Of a DNA stretch of 36,533 bases, positions 6,864-14,172 are shown piece by piece. Source of the stretch: Deltaproteobacteria bacterium (GTDB lineage Bacteria > Myxococcota_C > UBA6777). The notes under the pieces were generated by a model. The model had not been told where the DNA came from and did no database searches. It was given only the letters and a program-made list of their open reading frames with translations. Numbering within the stretch: the first letter of the stretch is position 1; every line of letters begins with the position of its first letter. The stretch covers positions 1 to 36,533 of the forward strand of contig PCBK01000046.1 of assembly GCA_002731275.1 (NCBI GenBank), in the 5' to 3' direction. Position numbers and translations under genes: made by a program.

Positions 6864-7676
6864 CTACTCTTTGCTTTGCTTACGCTCCAACAAAGAGAGC
6901 TCATCAAAAGGGAGCAGCTCCGCAACGGCTCGCTCTTCAAACTGATATGTGAGCAACTCCTTGAAGATACCCTTTGCATCAAGGCGACGTGCAAGCTCCA
7001 GCCCCTTCAACTCGACAAGAGCCCTGGCTCCCTCGCTCAAATCCCCGACATCATCACGAGACCAGACAGGAACATACAGAGGTCGTCCCAAAAGAAGCGT
7101 ATATCGGGCTGTGTGCATCGAACCGCTTTTGAGAGCACCCTCAACAAAAAACACCGCATCACTCATCCCAGCGATCACGTGGTTTCTGGAAAGAAAGCTC
7201 CACTTTTTGGGCTTACGTCTCCCTGTGTTTTGGCTGATAAGCGCACCGCCTGAATCCAGGATCTGCTCTGCGAGTTGTTTGTGTCTCGATGGATAGACAT
7301 CCTCAATTCCACAAGGGAGAACAGCGATGGTATGTCCTCCAGCCTGGAGAGTGCCTTGATGAGCTTTTGCATCGATCCCCAAGGCAAGACCACTCACAAT
7401 TGAAAAACCTTCCTCTGCAAGACGCCCAACCAAAGCCGACGTCAATGCGAGAGAAGAAGAAGTGGGTTTTCTGGTTCCAATGACAGCGATGCGGTTGGTG
7501 TGATGCTCGAATGTGCCTTTTGTAAAAAGAGTCTGTGGAGCTGTTGCGACGCTCTTTAACTGATGGGGATATCGATGGTCGTCCCACTCGATGGCATCGA
7601 CATTTTGAGTAGATTGTTTGGAAGATAAATGCTGAGGGGCCTTGACGATGGACTTCGACTGTACCAAGTTGGTCAT
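6864..7676 (-). CDS. DprA/Smf-like DNA-processing protein, short form
   Basis: 270 residues from ATG 7676 (AAAGGA about ten bases upstream). It has the DprA Rossmann-like domain: AVIGTRKPTSSS (64-75), VSGLALGIDAKAHQGTL (94-110), AVLPCGIEDVYPSRH (118-132), FLSRNHVIAGMSDAVFFVEG (161-180), and SGSMHTA (184-190). In transformation DprA loads RecA on incoming single-stranded DNA. This copy lacks the N-terminal SAM-like and C-terminal winged-helix domains of full-length proteins (about 360 residues); the C-terminus is instead an acidic helical stretch. Located among mobile and defence genes, it may be an accessory DprA-family member rather than the chromosomal competence gene. It ends at the strong terminator at 6818-6843. 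Confidence 0.82.
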   Translation of the reverse strand: MTNLVQSKSIVKAPQHLSSKQSTQNVDAIEWDDHRYPHQLKSVATAPQTLFTKGTFEHHTNRIAVIGTRKPTSSSLALTSALVGRLAEEGFSIVSGLALGIDAKAHQGTLQAGGHTIAVLPCGIEDVYPSRHKQLAEQILDSGGALISQNTGRRKPKKWSFLSRNHVIAGMSDAVFFVEGALKSGSMHTARYTLLLGRPLYVPVWSRDDVGDLSEGARALVELKGLELARRLDAKGIFKELLTYQFEERAVAELLPFDELSLLERKQSKE

Positions 7677-7722
7677 GACTTTAAAATCCTTTCTTTCGTA
7701 GGTTTGGTGTTTTGAGTCTTCG

Positions 7723-7748
7723 ACCCGGTGCTGCAACACCGGGTTTTC
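7723..7748 (+). terminator. Hairpin with T-rich tail, plus-strand orientation
   Basis: ACCCGGTG (7723-7730) pairs with CACCGGGT (7737-7744) across CTGCAA and is followed by TTTCTTCTCTTTT. The tail is on the plus strand, while the nearest gene (dprA-like) runs on the minus strand with its start at 7676. It either protects dprA from opposing transcription or ends an unseen plus-strand RNA. Confidence 0.55.
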
Positions 7749-7874
7749 TTCTCTTTTACACTATCTTTTCATACCCTCCATTATACCGTCATTTCCGTAA
7801 TTTCGCCACCCTTTTTTTGTCTTTTTTTCTTCAAAAACCGCGATGGTATCGACATAATCTCTCTCCCTATTCGT

Positions 7875-8117
7875 TCAAGCATTTGCAATGAAAAGCTTGA
7901 TCACAGCTCCCACAGTTTCCAGCGCCGTAGGCGCAACATAAACAATGCGTGAGCATTGTGGGTTTGGGGTCTGTGACCCCAAGCGGGTGTGGGCAGCCAG
8001 CCCACATGTGCTTTCGTTATTGACAGAAAGCAATAAACCCATCTCACCGTGCCCCCCACAAATTCAGGGGCACGGAACAAAAATTCTGCCCGGAACGGGC
8101 CCAAGAGCGTAGTGCTC
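7875..8117. ncRNA. Array of eight to nine back-to-back hairpins
   Basis: Consecutive inverted repeats almost fill this gene-free stretch: TCAAGC/GCTTGA (7875-7900), GCGCC-gta-GGCGC (7922-7934), ACAATGC-gtga-GCATTGT (7942-7959), TTGGGGTC-tgt-GACCCCAA (7964-7982), TGTGGGC-agcca-GCCCACA (7988-8006), TGCTTTC/GAAAGCA (8009-8032), CCGTGCCCC/GGGGCACGG (8047-8075), GCCCG-gaa-CGGGC (8088-8100) and GAGC/GCTC (8105-8117). Stems do not overlap and loops are mostly 3-5 bases, one a GNRA-type tetraloop. This density suggests a structured RNA or a single-stranded DNA recombination or replication element. The strand cannot be decided from the hairpins alone. No known class is recognised. Confidence 0.5.
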
Positions 8118-8171
8118 AGAATGACGAAGAAGCGACAACGGAGCGTATGAGGAAGTGATGGCACGAGGTCT

Positions 8172-8180
8172 TGGTATACT
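8172..8180 (+). promoter_or_regulatory. Candidate extended -10 promoter for the 8300-10405 operon
   Basis: TGGTATACT is an extended -10 element (TGnTATACT) about 120 bases before the Zn-finger micro-protein. No clear -35 hexamer is seen, which is common with an extended -10. Confidence 0.35.
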
Positions 8181-8299
8181 CTCGCTCAAGAACGTGTTTC
8201 TTCATGAATTGTTTCACACAAAGTCCCAGGCTTGACGATTTACGTCTTTTCTTGTTCTCTCGAAAAGTACAAAGATCTTTTGGTAAAAAGGAGCAGATG

Positions 8300-8542
8300 A
8301 TGTGGGCACTTGAAAAAAGAAGATTAAAAGAGTTTGTATTTTGCGACTTCTGTCTCAAAGAGAGTGAAGATGTTGCAAAAAATGCTACGATTCCGCCTGG
8401 ATGGAGGATGAAAAGGGTGGATAATTTCGAACGTCACAAGTGCAGGGAGTGTCGAGAGCGACGTTGGGATGAGCTTCGAGGAAAACCACTGAGAGAGGAT
8501 ATGACTGTTGTTCTTGATGAAGTCCCAGACGAAGAAGGTTGA
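8300..8542 (+). CDS. Small zinc-finger protein with two CxxC pairs
   Basis: 80 residues. Two adjacent ATGs (8297, 8300) follow AAGGAG; the second has the better six-base spacing. CDFC (15-18) and CREC (48-51) form a likely four-cysteine zinc site separated by a loop with PPGWRMKR. The C-terminal third is acidic. The family is not recognised; similar small treble-clef or ribbon proteins bind nucleic acid or a partner protein. It is the first of three plus-strand genes with gaps of 57 and 54 bases, so it is probably co-transcribed with the potassium channel and the nitrilase-fold gene. Confidence 0.65.
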   Translation: MWALEKRRLKEFVFCDFCLKESEDVAKNATIPPGWRMKRVDNFERHKCRECRERRWDELRGKPLREDMTVVLDEVPDEEG

Positions 8543-8599
8543 AAGGATGTATCACGGATACCACGTTCTGGATTTGTTGACCCAAGCAAGGCAAGAACA

Positions 8600-9403
8600 T
8601 TGAACACTGAAAACGACACACCAACATTTCGTCAGGAGTTGTATCGTTTACTTGAAGAGCAGGAAGGATTTTGGGGGAAAGTCATCCAATGGCTTGTCAC
8701 CACGATGATTCTCTTGAGTGCGCTGTTCTTTGTGTTGGAGACACTTCCAGAGTTTGCGGGCTACAAGAACTTCTTTCAAATCTCCGAATACCTGTTTATC
8801 ACGATATTCACAGTTGAGTATCTTTTGCGGTTGTTCGCACAGAAGGATAGGTTCAGGTGGGCAACGAGGGATCCCTATGCGCTCATCGATCTCTTTGCGA
8901 TACTCCCTTTCTATCTCGAATTCTTGCTTCCATTCCTCTTCGACACGAGGATCGTCCGAATCTTGAGGCTTCTTCGTGTCGTCTCACGTATTCTCAGAGT
9001 AGGGAGACACAGCAGCGCACTTGATGTTTTGATCGGTGTTGTTCGGAACATCTGGAAGGAAGTCGCCACCTGCTTGATCCTCGCCTCCATTGTCGCGCTC
9101 ATCGCAGCAACAGGCATCTACTATGCTGAGTATGTTCTTCTCCTCGATGGAGGCAAACCCAATCCACATTTTTCGGACATGGGCAAGTGTTTGTGGTGGT
9201 CGATTGTGACACTCACAACGGTTGGATATGGTGATTTGTATCCAGTGACGTTCTTTGGTCGGGTCGTTGCCACCATCGTGATGCTTGGAGGTGTTGCCCT
9301 CATTGCTTTACCTGCAGGGATGGTCGCAGGAGCCTTCACAGATGAACTGAAAAAACTTCAAAAACCAACAGAGCAAGATAGTACAGATTCGTCACGTAGT
9401 TGA
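8600..9403 (+). CDS. Voltage-gated potassium channel, Kv type
   Basis: 267 residues with six membrane segments. S1 is about residues 29-48, S2 about 60-79 and S3 about 94-114. S4 carries Arg at 117, 120, 123, 126, 130 and 133, the regular spacing of a voltage sensor. The pore has WWSIVTLTTVGYGDLYP with the K+ selectivity filter TVGYGD (207-212), and S6 is about 220-245. Length and layout fit bacterial Kv channels (KvAP-like). A short N-terminal cytosolic helix and a short Ser/Asp-rich tail flank the core; no cyclic-nucleotide or RCK domain is present. The start used is TTG 8600, preceded by AAGGCAAG; it is uncertain. It is followed after 54 bases by the nitrilase-fold gene. Confidence 0.9.
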   Translation: MNTENDTPTFRQELYRLLEEQEGFWGKVIQWLVTTMILLSALFFVLETLPEFAGYKNFFQISEYLFITIFTVEYLLRLFAQKDRFRWATRDPYALIDLFAILPFYLEFLLPFLFDTRIVRILRLLRVVSRILRVGRHSSALDVLIGVVRNIWKEVATCLILASIVALIAATGIYYAEYVLLLDGGKPNPHFSDMGKCLWWSIVTLTTVGYGDLYPVTFFGRVVATIVMLGGVALIALPAGMVAGAFTDELKKLQKPTEQDSTDSSRS

Positions 9404-9457
9404 GCTTTCTGGTTCTTCTTGTGACAACCCTGTTGAACTATCCACCAAGGCGAAGAT

Positions 9458-10405
9458 ATGAAGAAGTCAAACCACCCACAGAAACAAATGGACCTGGTTG
9501 GGAACATCAACAATAAAAAGAAAAGGCTTGGCTCCCAAACAAAGCTCCGAGACTTCATCAAAGAGGATGCTCCTAGTGTTGCGGCGCGAGAGGTCTTGCC
9601 AGACGAAGAAGTCCAATTCGTTTTGATGAGCTTTCGGTTGGACCAAGACAACCTTTGTGACGATACTTACAGGGCGGCTTGTGAAATGCTGTGTGGCGAA
9701 ACGCACAAGCATCGTATTCTTTTGCAGCCAGGGGTAGCTGAGAACCAAACATTTACGTGGTTTTGGCCTGTTGGGACAGAAGTCATCACGAAGCAAGCGA
9801 GAGAGTATGGATTCTCCGCACTGTTCGAAACCCAATTGAGCGATGGTATTCGCTACCATGTTTATGATAGGCATGGAGGCATCCAACCAGATAGCTATCC
9901 TCAAGTCTTTGCAGGCTCCCAAGAAGCCAACGCAAAAAAGAACCAACATCTTGTGCAGGACCTCTTTAATGCTTGCCAAAAGGATGGTTCTCGTATCCTG
10001 ACGGTTGGCGGTGTGAAGTTGGGGCTTTTGATTTGTGGAGAGAACAACATTCTTTACAACAAACAGTCTGATGGAAACCGTGTCTCCGTTCGACACCATC
10101 CAGGCTCGGATATCTTCGATGATGTAAGGGTTGTCCTTAACGGATCGCACACGGTCATGGGGAATTGGGGAAAGCTGGAACGCAGGTTCGAGTACCTGAG
10201 TCGGGACAAACGATTCATGTTCTACACAACCAACAACACGAAAAGTTGGTGGACGACCTCTCTGCGTGTCTATTACGATGGACAGAGACTCGCCGATGGA
10301 AAGGGAGTTTGGAAAGATGATTTGTACCCGATCAAGATGGTCGAAGATCCTCAAGATAGGTTCCGCGCCTTGGTTGTGGATGTTCCGTACCGTGACCTCT
10401 CCTGA
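9458..10405 (+). CDS. Nitrilase-superfamily-like protein, copy 1
   Basis: 315 residues. The C-terminal half looks like a carbon-nitrogen hydrolase fold: LTVGGVKLGLLICGENN places Cys 193 and Glu 195 where nitrilases have the nucleophile motif, and VVLNGSHTVMGNWGKLERR, YLSRDKRFMFYTTNN and SLRVYYDGQRL match the conserved strands after it. The usual catalytic Glu and Lys are not evident in the N-terminal half, so an amidase reaction is only inferred. The N-terminus is lysine-rich (NNKKKRLGSQTK). A paralogue lies at 25613-26560; the last 135 residues are almost identical between the two, and the first halves have drifted. The downstream neighbour is convergent. Confidence 0.6.
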   Translation: MKKSNHPQKQMDLVGNINNKKKRLGSQTKLRDFIKEDAPSVAAREVLPDEEVQFVLMSFRLDQDNLCDDTYRAACEMLCGETHKHRILLQPGVAENQTFTWFWPVGTEVITKQAREYGFSALFETQLSDGIRYHVYDRHGGIQPDSYPQVFAGSQEANAKKNQHLVQDLFNACQKDGSRILTVGGVKLGLLICGENNILYNKQSDGNRVSVRHHPGSDIFDDVRVVLNGSHTVMGNWGKLERRFEYLSRDKRFMFYTTNNTKSWWTTSLRVYYDGQRLADGKGVWKDDLYPIKMVEDPQDRFRALVVDVPYRDLS

Positions 10406-10547
10406 TGCTCGCTTCTCGGCAACTTGAATGCCTACAAATTTGCGAACCCGCCAGCAAGTATCATCTTCTTCTAGGTAGATGGTGGAGAGTCGGGATATTT
10501 GGTGTGCTAAGGGGGAGAGCGGTCACGGGAGATCGTCGGGGAGGAGA

Positions 10548-11210
10548 TTAAAGCTTCAAGGGAACTGTTTTGATTGCCCATACAAGGCCTTCACCACTAA
10601 CCTCACCGCTTTGCTCGGCTGTGTACTCGATACCAAGCGCAGCAGTGATCTTCTTGTCCAGTTCGACGTTTACCGAAGCACTGTTCTTGTCCTTGTAGCT
10701 CCAGGAGAGTTTGCCTTTCGCCAAGAACACGTCTGTGACAAACTCGATGCTGTAGCCTTGTTTCTTTCTCTCCTTGATGATGTCTATGTGTGTTGGCATC
10801 AACTCGTTGATCACGTAGAACCAGTCGATATCCCAGATGCTTTTGAGAACAACGTCGGTAAAGGTTAAGGACACAGTATCGACGTTGAACATCGACAACT
10901 TGGCCTGAAGCTTTTTTTCGACCTTGGACTGGAGGTCAATGTTGATCGACTCGGAGCCGCGCAAGCCAAAATCAGAGCCTTTTGACTCTTTCGAAGGCAA
11001 GGCGTTGACGCAAAGCACAACATCGACGCGAGTAATCGCTCCTGTCCAGTCCCTTTTCGTCGCAACAACGCAACCTTCTTTCAGGTTATCGGGGCTTGCT
11101 GCCACTGGAACCATCTCATACGATGGAATGGGGTTTTCGATGACACCGCAACCAAGGAACATAGTGGTTGCGTAGGCGAACAAAGTAACAAGCGTCATGA
11201 ATTGTTTCAT
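10548..11210 (-). CDS. Predicted lipoprotein
   Basis: 220 residues from ATG 11210, chosen because AGAGAGG lies about ten bases upstream and the signal peptide then starts directly (MKQFMTLVTLFAYATTMFLGCG). The lipobox FLGC predicts lipidation. The mature protein is mixed alpha/beta with VDVVLCVNALPSKES, a VEKKLQAKLSMFNVDTV helix-strand and a C-terminal beta-rich part (KGKLSWSYKDKNSASVNVEL). The family is not recognised. A possible operator shared with the neighbouring XRE regulator (GTTTC-N6-GAAAC) lies about 230 bases upstream. Confidence 0.7.
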   Translation of the reverse strand: MKQFMTLVTLFAYATTMFLGCGVIENPIPSYEMVPVAASPDNLKEGCVVATKRDWTGAITRVDVVLCVNALPSKESKGSDFGLRGSESINIDLQSKVEKKLQAKLSMFNVDTVSLTFTDVVLKSIWDIDWFYVINELMPTHIDIIKERKKQGYSIEFVTDVFLAKGKLSWSYKDKNSASVNVELDKKITAALGIEYTAEQSGEVSGEGLVWAIKTVPLKL

Positions 11211-11532
11211 GTCTCTCATCCTCTCTGTGTGAGTTGACATTCGCCTCCAAACAACTCACAATCATCTTGTATACACCGCAAGAATAATTGCGACCAAGAG
11301 CCCATGCCCGACCGCCAAGAAAGGCAAGGGCTCTTGTGTTTGGAAGACACACATACCATCCAAAAAATCTTTGTTGGACGGCTATCCTACACTCACCATG
11401 CTATCGAAAAAACAATTTGGGGCAATCTGACTGCGCCGTTTCGGAAACGAAACACACAAGTTGTTGATTTGTAATTTATTTTGCATTGAGGTCGGGGTGG
11501 GGATATGTGAGAAGAAGAGAGGATATTTGAGT
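11211..11532. other. Intergenic between the lipoprotein and the XRE regulator, with two inverted repeats
   Basis: CAAGAGCCC (11295-11303) pairs with GGGCTCTTG (11328-11336), a nine-pair stem with a 24-base loop; it could be part of the lipoprotein leader. A regulator-like site is listed separately. No gene is seen. Confidence 0.4.
11438..11453. promoter_or_regulatory. GTTTC-N6-GAAAC site upstream of the lipoprotein gene
   Basis: GTTTC (11438-11442), six bases, GAAAC (11449-11453). The same half-sites and spacing occur in front of the XRE regulator gene at 13073-13088, so both may be operators for that regulator. Confidence 0.45.
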
Positions 11533-13041
11533 CTAGGCTGGCTCACCACAGTTCTTCGAGTGTCCTTGGATTGAGAGAGCTTTGGAGGCAGACTTGTAGC
11601 AAGTTGTCGATGTTGGAGGTTGTTGTTTCACGAAGCCGCCATTGAGAAAAAAGAGCACAGCGCACAAAGCCCCCACAGATGCTCCCATCTTCTGCAACAT
11701 GCCCAACAAACGCGAACAAGAGCGAGATACATCAGAAAATTTTCGCCCTGTTTTGCTATCAAGGCTGGTGTTTCTTTCGCGAATTGCCAAAACTCTCTCT
11801 TTGGTGGTTTTGAGTTCCATTTCAAATTCCTCCATTTTATCGGATAATTCCGGGTTTGATTTCACCTGTGTTTGCTTCTTGAGTCCTTGCAGTTCCCTGC
11901 AAAGTTGTTCCAATTCTGCGATGTCGACTCGAATCTCATCGATATCAACCAGAAATTTGTGGTTTTCTTGAGCCATACCTCTTTCCTGATGTGCAAGGAG
12001 TTTGTTGGCCTTGCGCAGTAAAAAGGCTGGCATTTGGTCTGACTTTCCGTATGTGTCGTCTCTCTTTTGGTGCTTGGTATCGGTGCTTTGGTAAGCACGA
12101 ATGACAGCTTTTGTTGAGAGCGCGACAGTTGTCCACAGTGGCTTCGTGGATGATGACTTCTCAATCACTTCATTCAGGTGATGGATAGCGTCGCGTACAT
12201 CAGATGCTGTCAGTCTTTGACGAAAGCGGGGATCTTCCATCATCATTGCTACTGCGATCCCCCACTGGTAAAGAGCAAACAGTCGATTGTTTTCTGACAA
12301 GCCAATGGCTTCATCTGCCAGAATCTCCCGCACGACAAAAAGAGCCCTCTTTGGCTCAAAGAGGTAATTGCGACAGGAAGCGACGTTTGTCATCGCAAGG
12401 TCGTACAAATCAGCGTCGACTTCTTCGAGGTCAGGCCAATTTGTGATGCATATGTATCCTTCGAGAGCTGTCCGGTCATCTCCGTAGCTAGAGAGCAACA
12501 ACGAACCAACAAACAAGAGCTCAGGGAACCATGTGTTCTCCTCAGCTTGGGTGTACATTTCGTACGCTTCCTGTGGGATACAAAAGTCATCTGAATCCAA
12601 GATGTCGATAAAGAGGGCTTGAGCCGCTTCGTCTTTATCTTCGCGAAACATCTCACGAGCGAGCTTGATTTTTTCGGGGATCGTTCGAGGGACATCCTGC
12701 ATCGATACAGAAAAAGCTGTATCCTTTCCCTTCAGGCTGTTGTAGGTTTTCATCAACACAAGGAGCGCCGTTCTGTAGTGGGATGTGATCGTTGGCAGAT
12801 TGTCGAGAATCTTTTGGTAAGAATCTGTTGATACACCAACCTGTCCTGTTTCCACTCTTGCGAGTTGGGAAGCAGAAACACCTATCACTTTCCCGAAACC
12901 CCTCTGGGTCAGGTCGATACTGTTCCTTTCTGTTTTGGCCTTTTGGCCTGTCTCTTTGTAAAATGAAGCCATCGCATCTTCCTCCATGTGGTCCTGGAGC
13001 CATCCATAACTCAGGGTCCGCAGTTGGACATATTCCATCAT
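11533..13041 (-). CDS. XRE-type regulator with helical-repeat middle, coiled coil and C-terminal membrane segment
   Basis: 502 residues. Residues about 33-80 are a lambda-repressor-type helix-turn-helix (LTQRGFGKVIGVSASQLARV-ETGQ). Residues about 110-330 are helical with TPR-like pairs (AREMFREDKDEAAQALFIDIL and others). Residues about 370-430 are a coiled coil (DIDEIRVDIAELEQLCRELQ onward). A single hydrophobic segment, GASVGALCAVLFFLNGGFV, lies near 453-471, followed by a 30-residue tail with two Cys. The layout suggests a DNA-binding sensor anchored to the membrane by its C-terminus. AGGAGG lies 18 bases before the first ATG, too far, so a downstream start (ATG codon 19 or 24) is possible. 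The palindrome at 13072-13089 overlaps its promoter region and suggests autoregulation. Confidence 0.7.
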   Translation of the reverse strand: MMEYVQLRTLSYGWLQDHMEEDAMASFYKETGQKAKTERNSIDLTQRGFGKVIGVSASQLARVETGQVGVSTDSYQKILDNLPTITSHYRTALLVLMKTYNSLKGKDTAFSVSMQDVPRTIPEKIKLAREMFREDKDEAAQALFIDILDSDDFCIPQEAYEMYTQAEENTWFPELLFVGSLLLSSYGDDRTALEGYICITNWPDLEEVDADLYDLAMTNVASCRNYLFEPKRALFVVREILADEAIGLSENNRLFALYQWGIAVAMMMEDPRFRQRLTASDVRDAIHHLNEVIEKSSSTKPLWTTVALSTKAVIRAYQSTDTKHQKRDDTYGKSDQMPAFLLRKANKLLAHQERGMAQENHKFLVDIDEIRVDIAELEQLCRELQGLKKQTQVKSNPELSDKMEEFEMELKTTKERVLAIRERNTSLDSKTGRKFSDVSRSCSRLLGMLQKMGASVGALCAVLFFLNGGFVKQQPPTSTTCYKSASKALSIQGHSKNCGEPA

Positions 13042-13071
13042 ACAGACAAATAGAAAAACCTCCTATTCAGC

Positions 13072-13089
13072 TGTTTCATTCCTGAAACA
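13072..13089. promoter_or_regulatory. Perfect palindromic operator upstream of the XRE gene
   Basis: TGTTTCA-TTCC-TGAAACA. On the minus strand it lies just after an AT-rich GATAAATA that could be the -10, about 30 bases before the XRE start codon, so a bound repressor would block transcription. On the plus strand an ATG with an ideal GGAGG follows but opens a frame of only seven codons (13118-13141). Confidence 0.6.
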
Positions 13090-13213
13090 TATTTATCTAT
13101 GGTACTTTACGGAGGTTTATGCGTTGTCCTGCTTTGGTATGAAGGGAATCTGATGATCTCTGTTGATATCTTCATCGATCATCTTGGTAGGTCTTTTCGC
13201 AAAAGAGAAAAAT

Positions 13214-13345
13214 ATGAGTACTGTTAAAGGGTTCTCGGGAATATGGACTCTCAAACACATTGCAGTTTTTTGTTGTTGGTGTTTCGTAGCTTGTGGCGAA
13301 CGAATTAAACATGAAAAAGTTGGACAAAGCCCCTTCTTGCCTTGA
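13214..13345 (+). CDS. Possible 43-residue lipoprotein-like peptide
   Basis: Starts at ATG 13214 with AAGAG a few bases before. The peptide has a basic start, a hydrophobic core HIAVFCCWCFVACG that resembles a lipobox (FVAC), and a 15-residue tail. It lies between the XRE regulator and the HEAT-like protein. It may be a real lysis- or lipoprotein-like micro-gene or chance; evidence is thin. Confidence 0.3.
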   Translation: MSTVKGFSGIWTLKHIAVFCCWCFVACGERIKHEKVGQSPFLP

Positions 13346-13421
13346 CAATACCAGGAGTGGCATAACGAGAATGTGTATTTTTTTCACCCCAAATACATGA
13401 TAGCAAAAAGGAATTTTTGTA

Positions 13422-14153
13422 GTGGACCAACCTACCCATAAACTTCTTAAAGAGATCCAATGGATCATCGAAATCTACCGTGGACCACGCCCGGCGATAC
13501 CTATGCCTATTATCCAACAACGGGACTTTTTTGCGGCGTTGTGGTCACTATCATGCCTTGGGCAAGCAGGGCGATCTGCCTTACCCACCCTTGTTGAAAA
13601 TTGCATTACAGAAGATGACATCTTTGGTAAGCGCGAGTTCTCAGAAGAAGAACTAGGCTGGATCATTGATGCTTTGGGAGCCATTTCCACAAAAGAAGAT
13701 GAGGAAGTCGTTGATTTCCTTGTGGAGCTCCTCTGTGATGAAAACCAACCCTCCCAAAACCGCGAGGCTGCAGCTCGCCATCTCGGAAAACTCCAGGTAG
13801 ACACTCCAGAAGTCATCGAGTGCTACGCACAATTATTGTGTGATCCTGCCCAGTGGCAAATTTGGATGACCATCGTCGAAGCTGTAGCGCGATTGGATAT
13901 TGGAAGCGATAACATCAGAACAGCCCTGATCGCGGCACTCTCTGCGGAACCCACAGATCTTTACGAGTCCTACAGCGGGGATGAAAGCTTTGCCGAATAC
14001 CCAGAGAACTTTACACAAATCCAAATGCAGATCATTCGTGTGCTTATCAACAAAGCATGGCTTCCAGCAGAACATGATATTATCCGAACACATATGTTGA
14101 AAGCACTTCAGGAAATCACAGACGGCGGATATCACAGGATACATGGTATGTAA
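13422..14153 (+). CDS. HEAT-repeat-like alpha-helical protein
   Basis: 243 residues from GTG 13422, with AAAGGA about ten bases upstream. It is made of paired amphipathic helices. LGWIIDALGAIS, EVVDFLVELLCDENQ, NREAAARHLGKLQ, VIECYAQLLCD, WMTIVEAVARLDI and NIRTALIAALSAEP recur about every 35 residues, as in HEAT/PBS-type repeats. Such proteins are scaffolds that bind other proteins. A degenerate TTGACA (13342) might serve as a -35. It converges with the TPR regulator 19 bases downstream. Its partner is unknown. Confidence 0.6.
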   Translation: MDQPTHKLLKEIQWIIEIYRGPRPAIPMPIIQQRDFFAALWSLSCLGQAGRSALPTLVENCITEDDIFGKREFSEEELGWIIDALGAISTKEDEEVVDFLVELLCDENQPSQNREAAARHLGKLQVDTPEVIECYAQLLCDPAQWQIWMTIVEAVARLDIGSDNIRTALIAALSAEPTDLYESYSGDESFAEYPENFTQIQMQIIRVLINKAWLPAEHDIIRTHMLKALQEITDGGYHRIHGM

Positions 14154-14172
14154 GCCACCTCACCTTTCTCAT

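Noticed and set aside
7875-8117. CRISPR array
   Set aside because: The hairpins differ in sequence and are not regularly spaced identical repeats; no cas genes nearby.
7901-8164. Minus-strand open frame through the hairpin array
   Set aside because: No ribosome site; composition follows from the palindromes.
10430-10547. G-rich plus-strand stretch as a G-quadruplex
   Set aside because: Runs of three or more G are too few and unevenly spaced.
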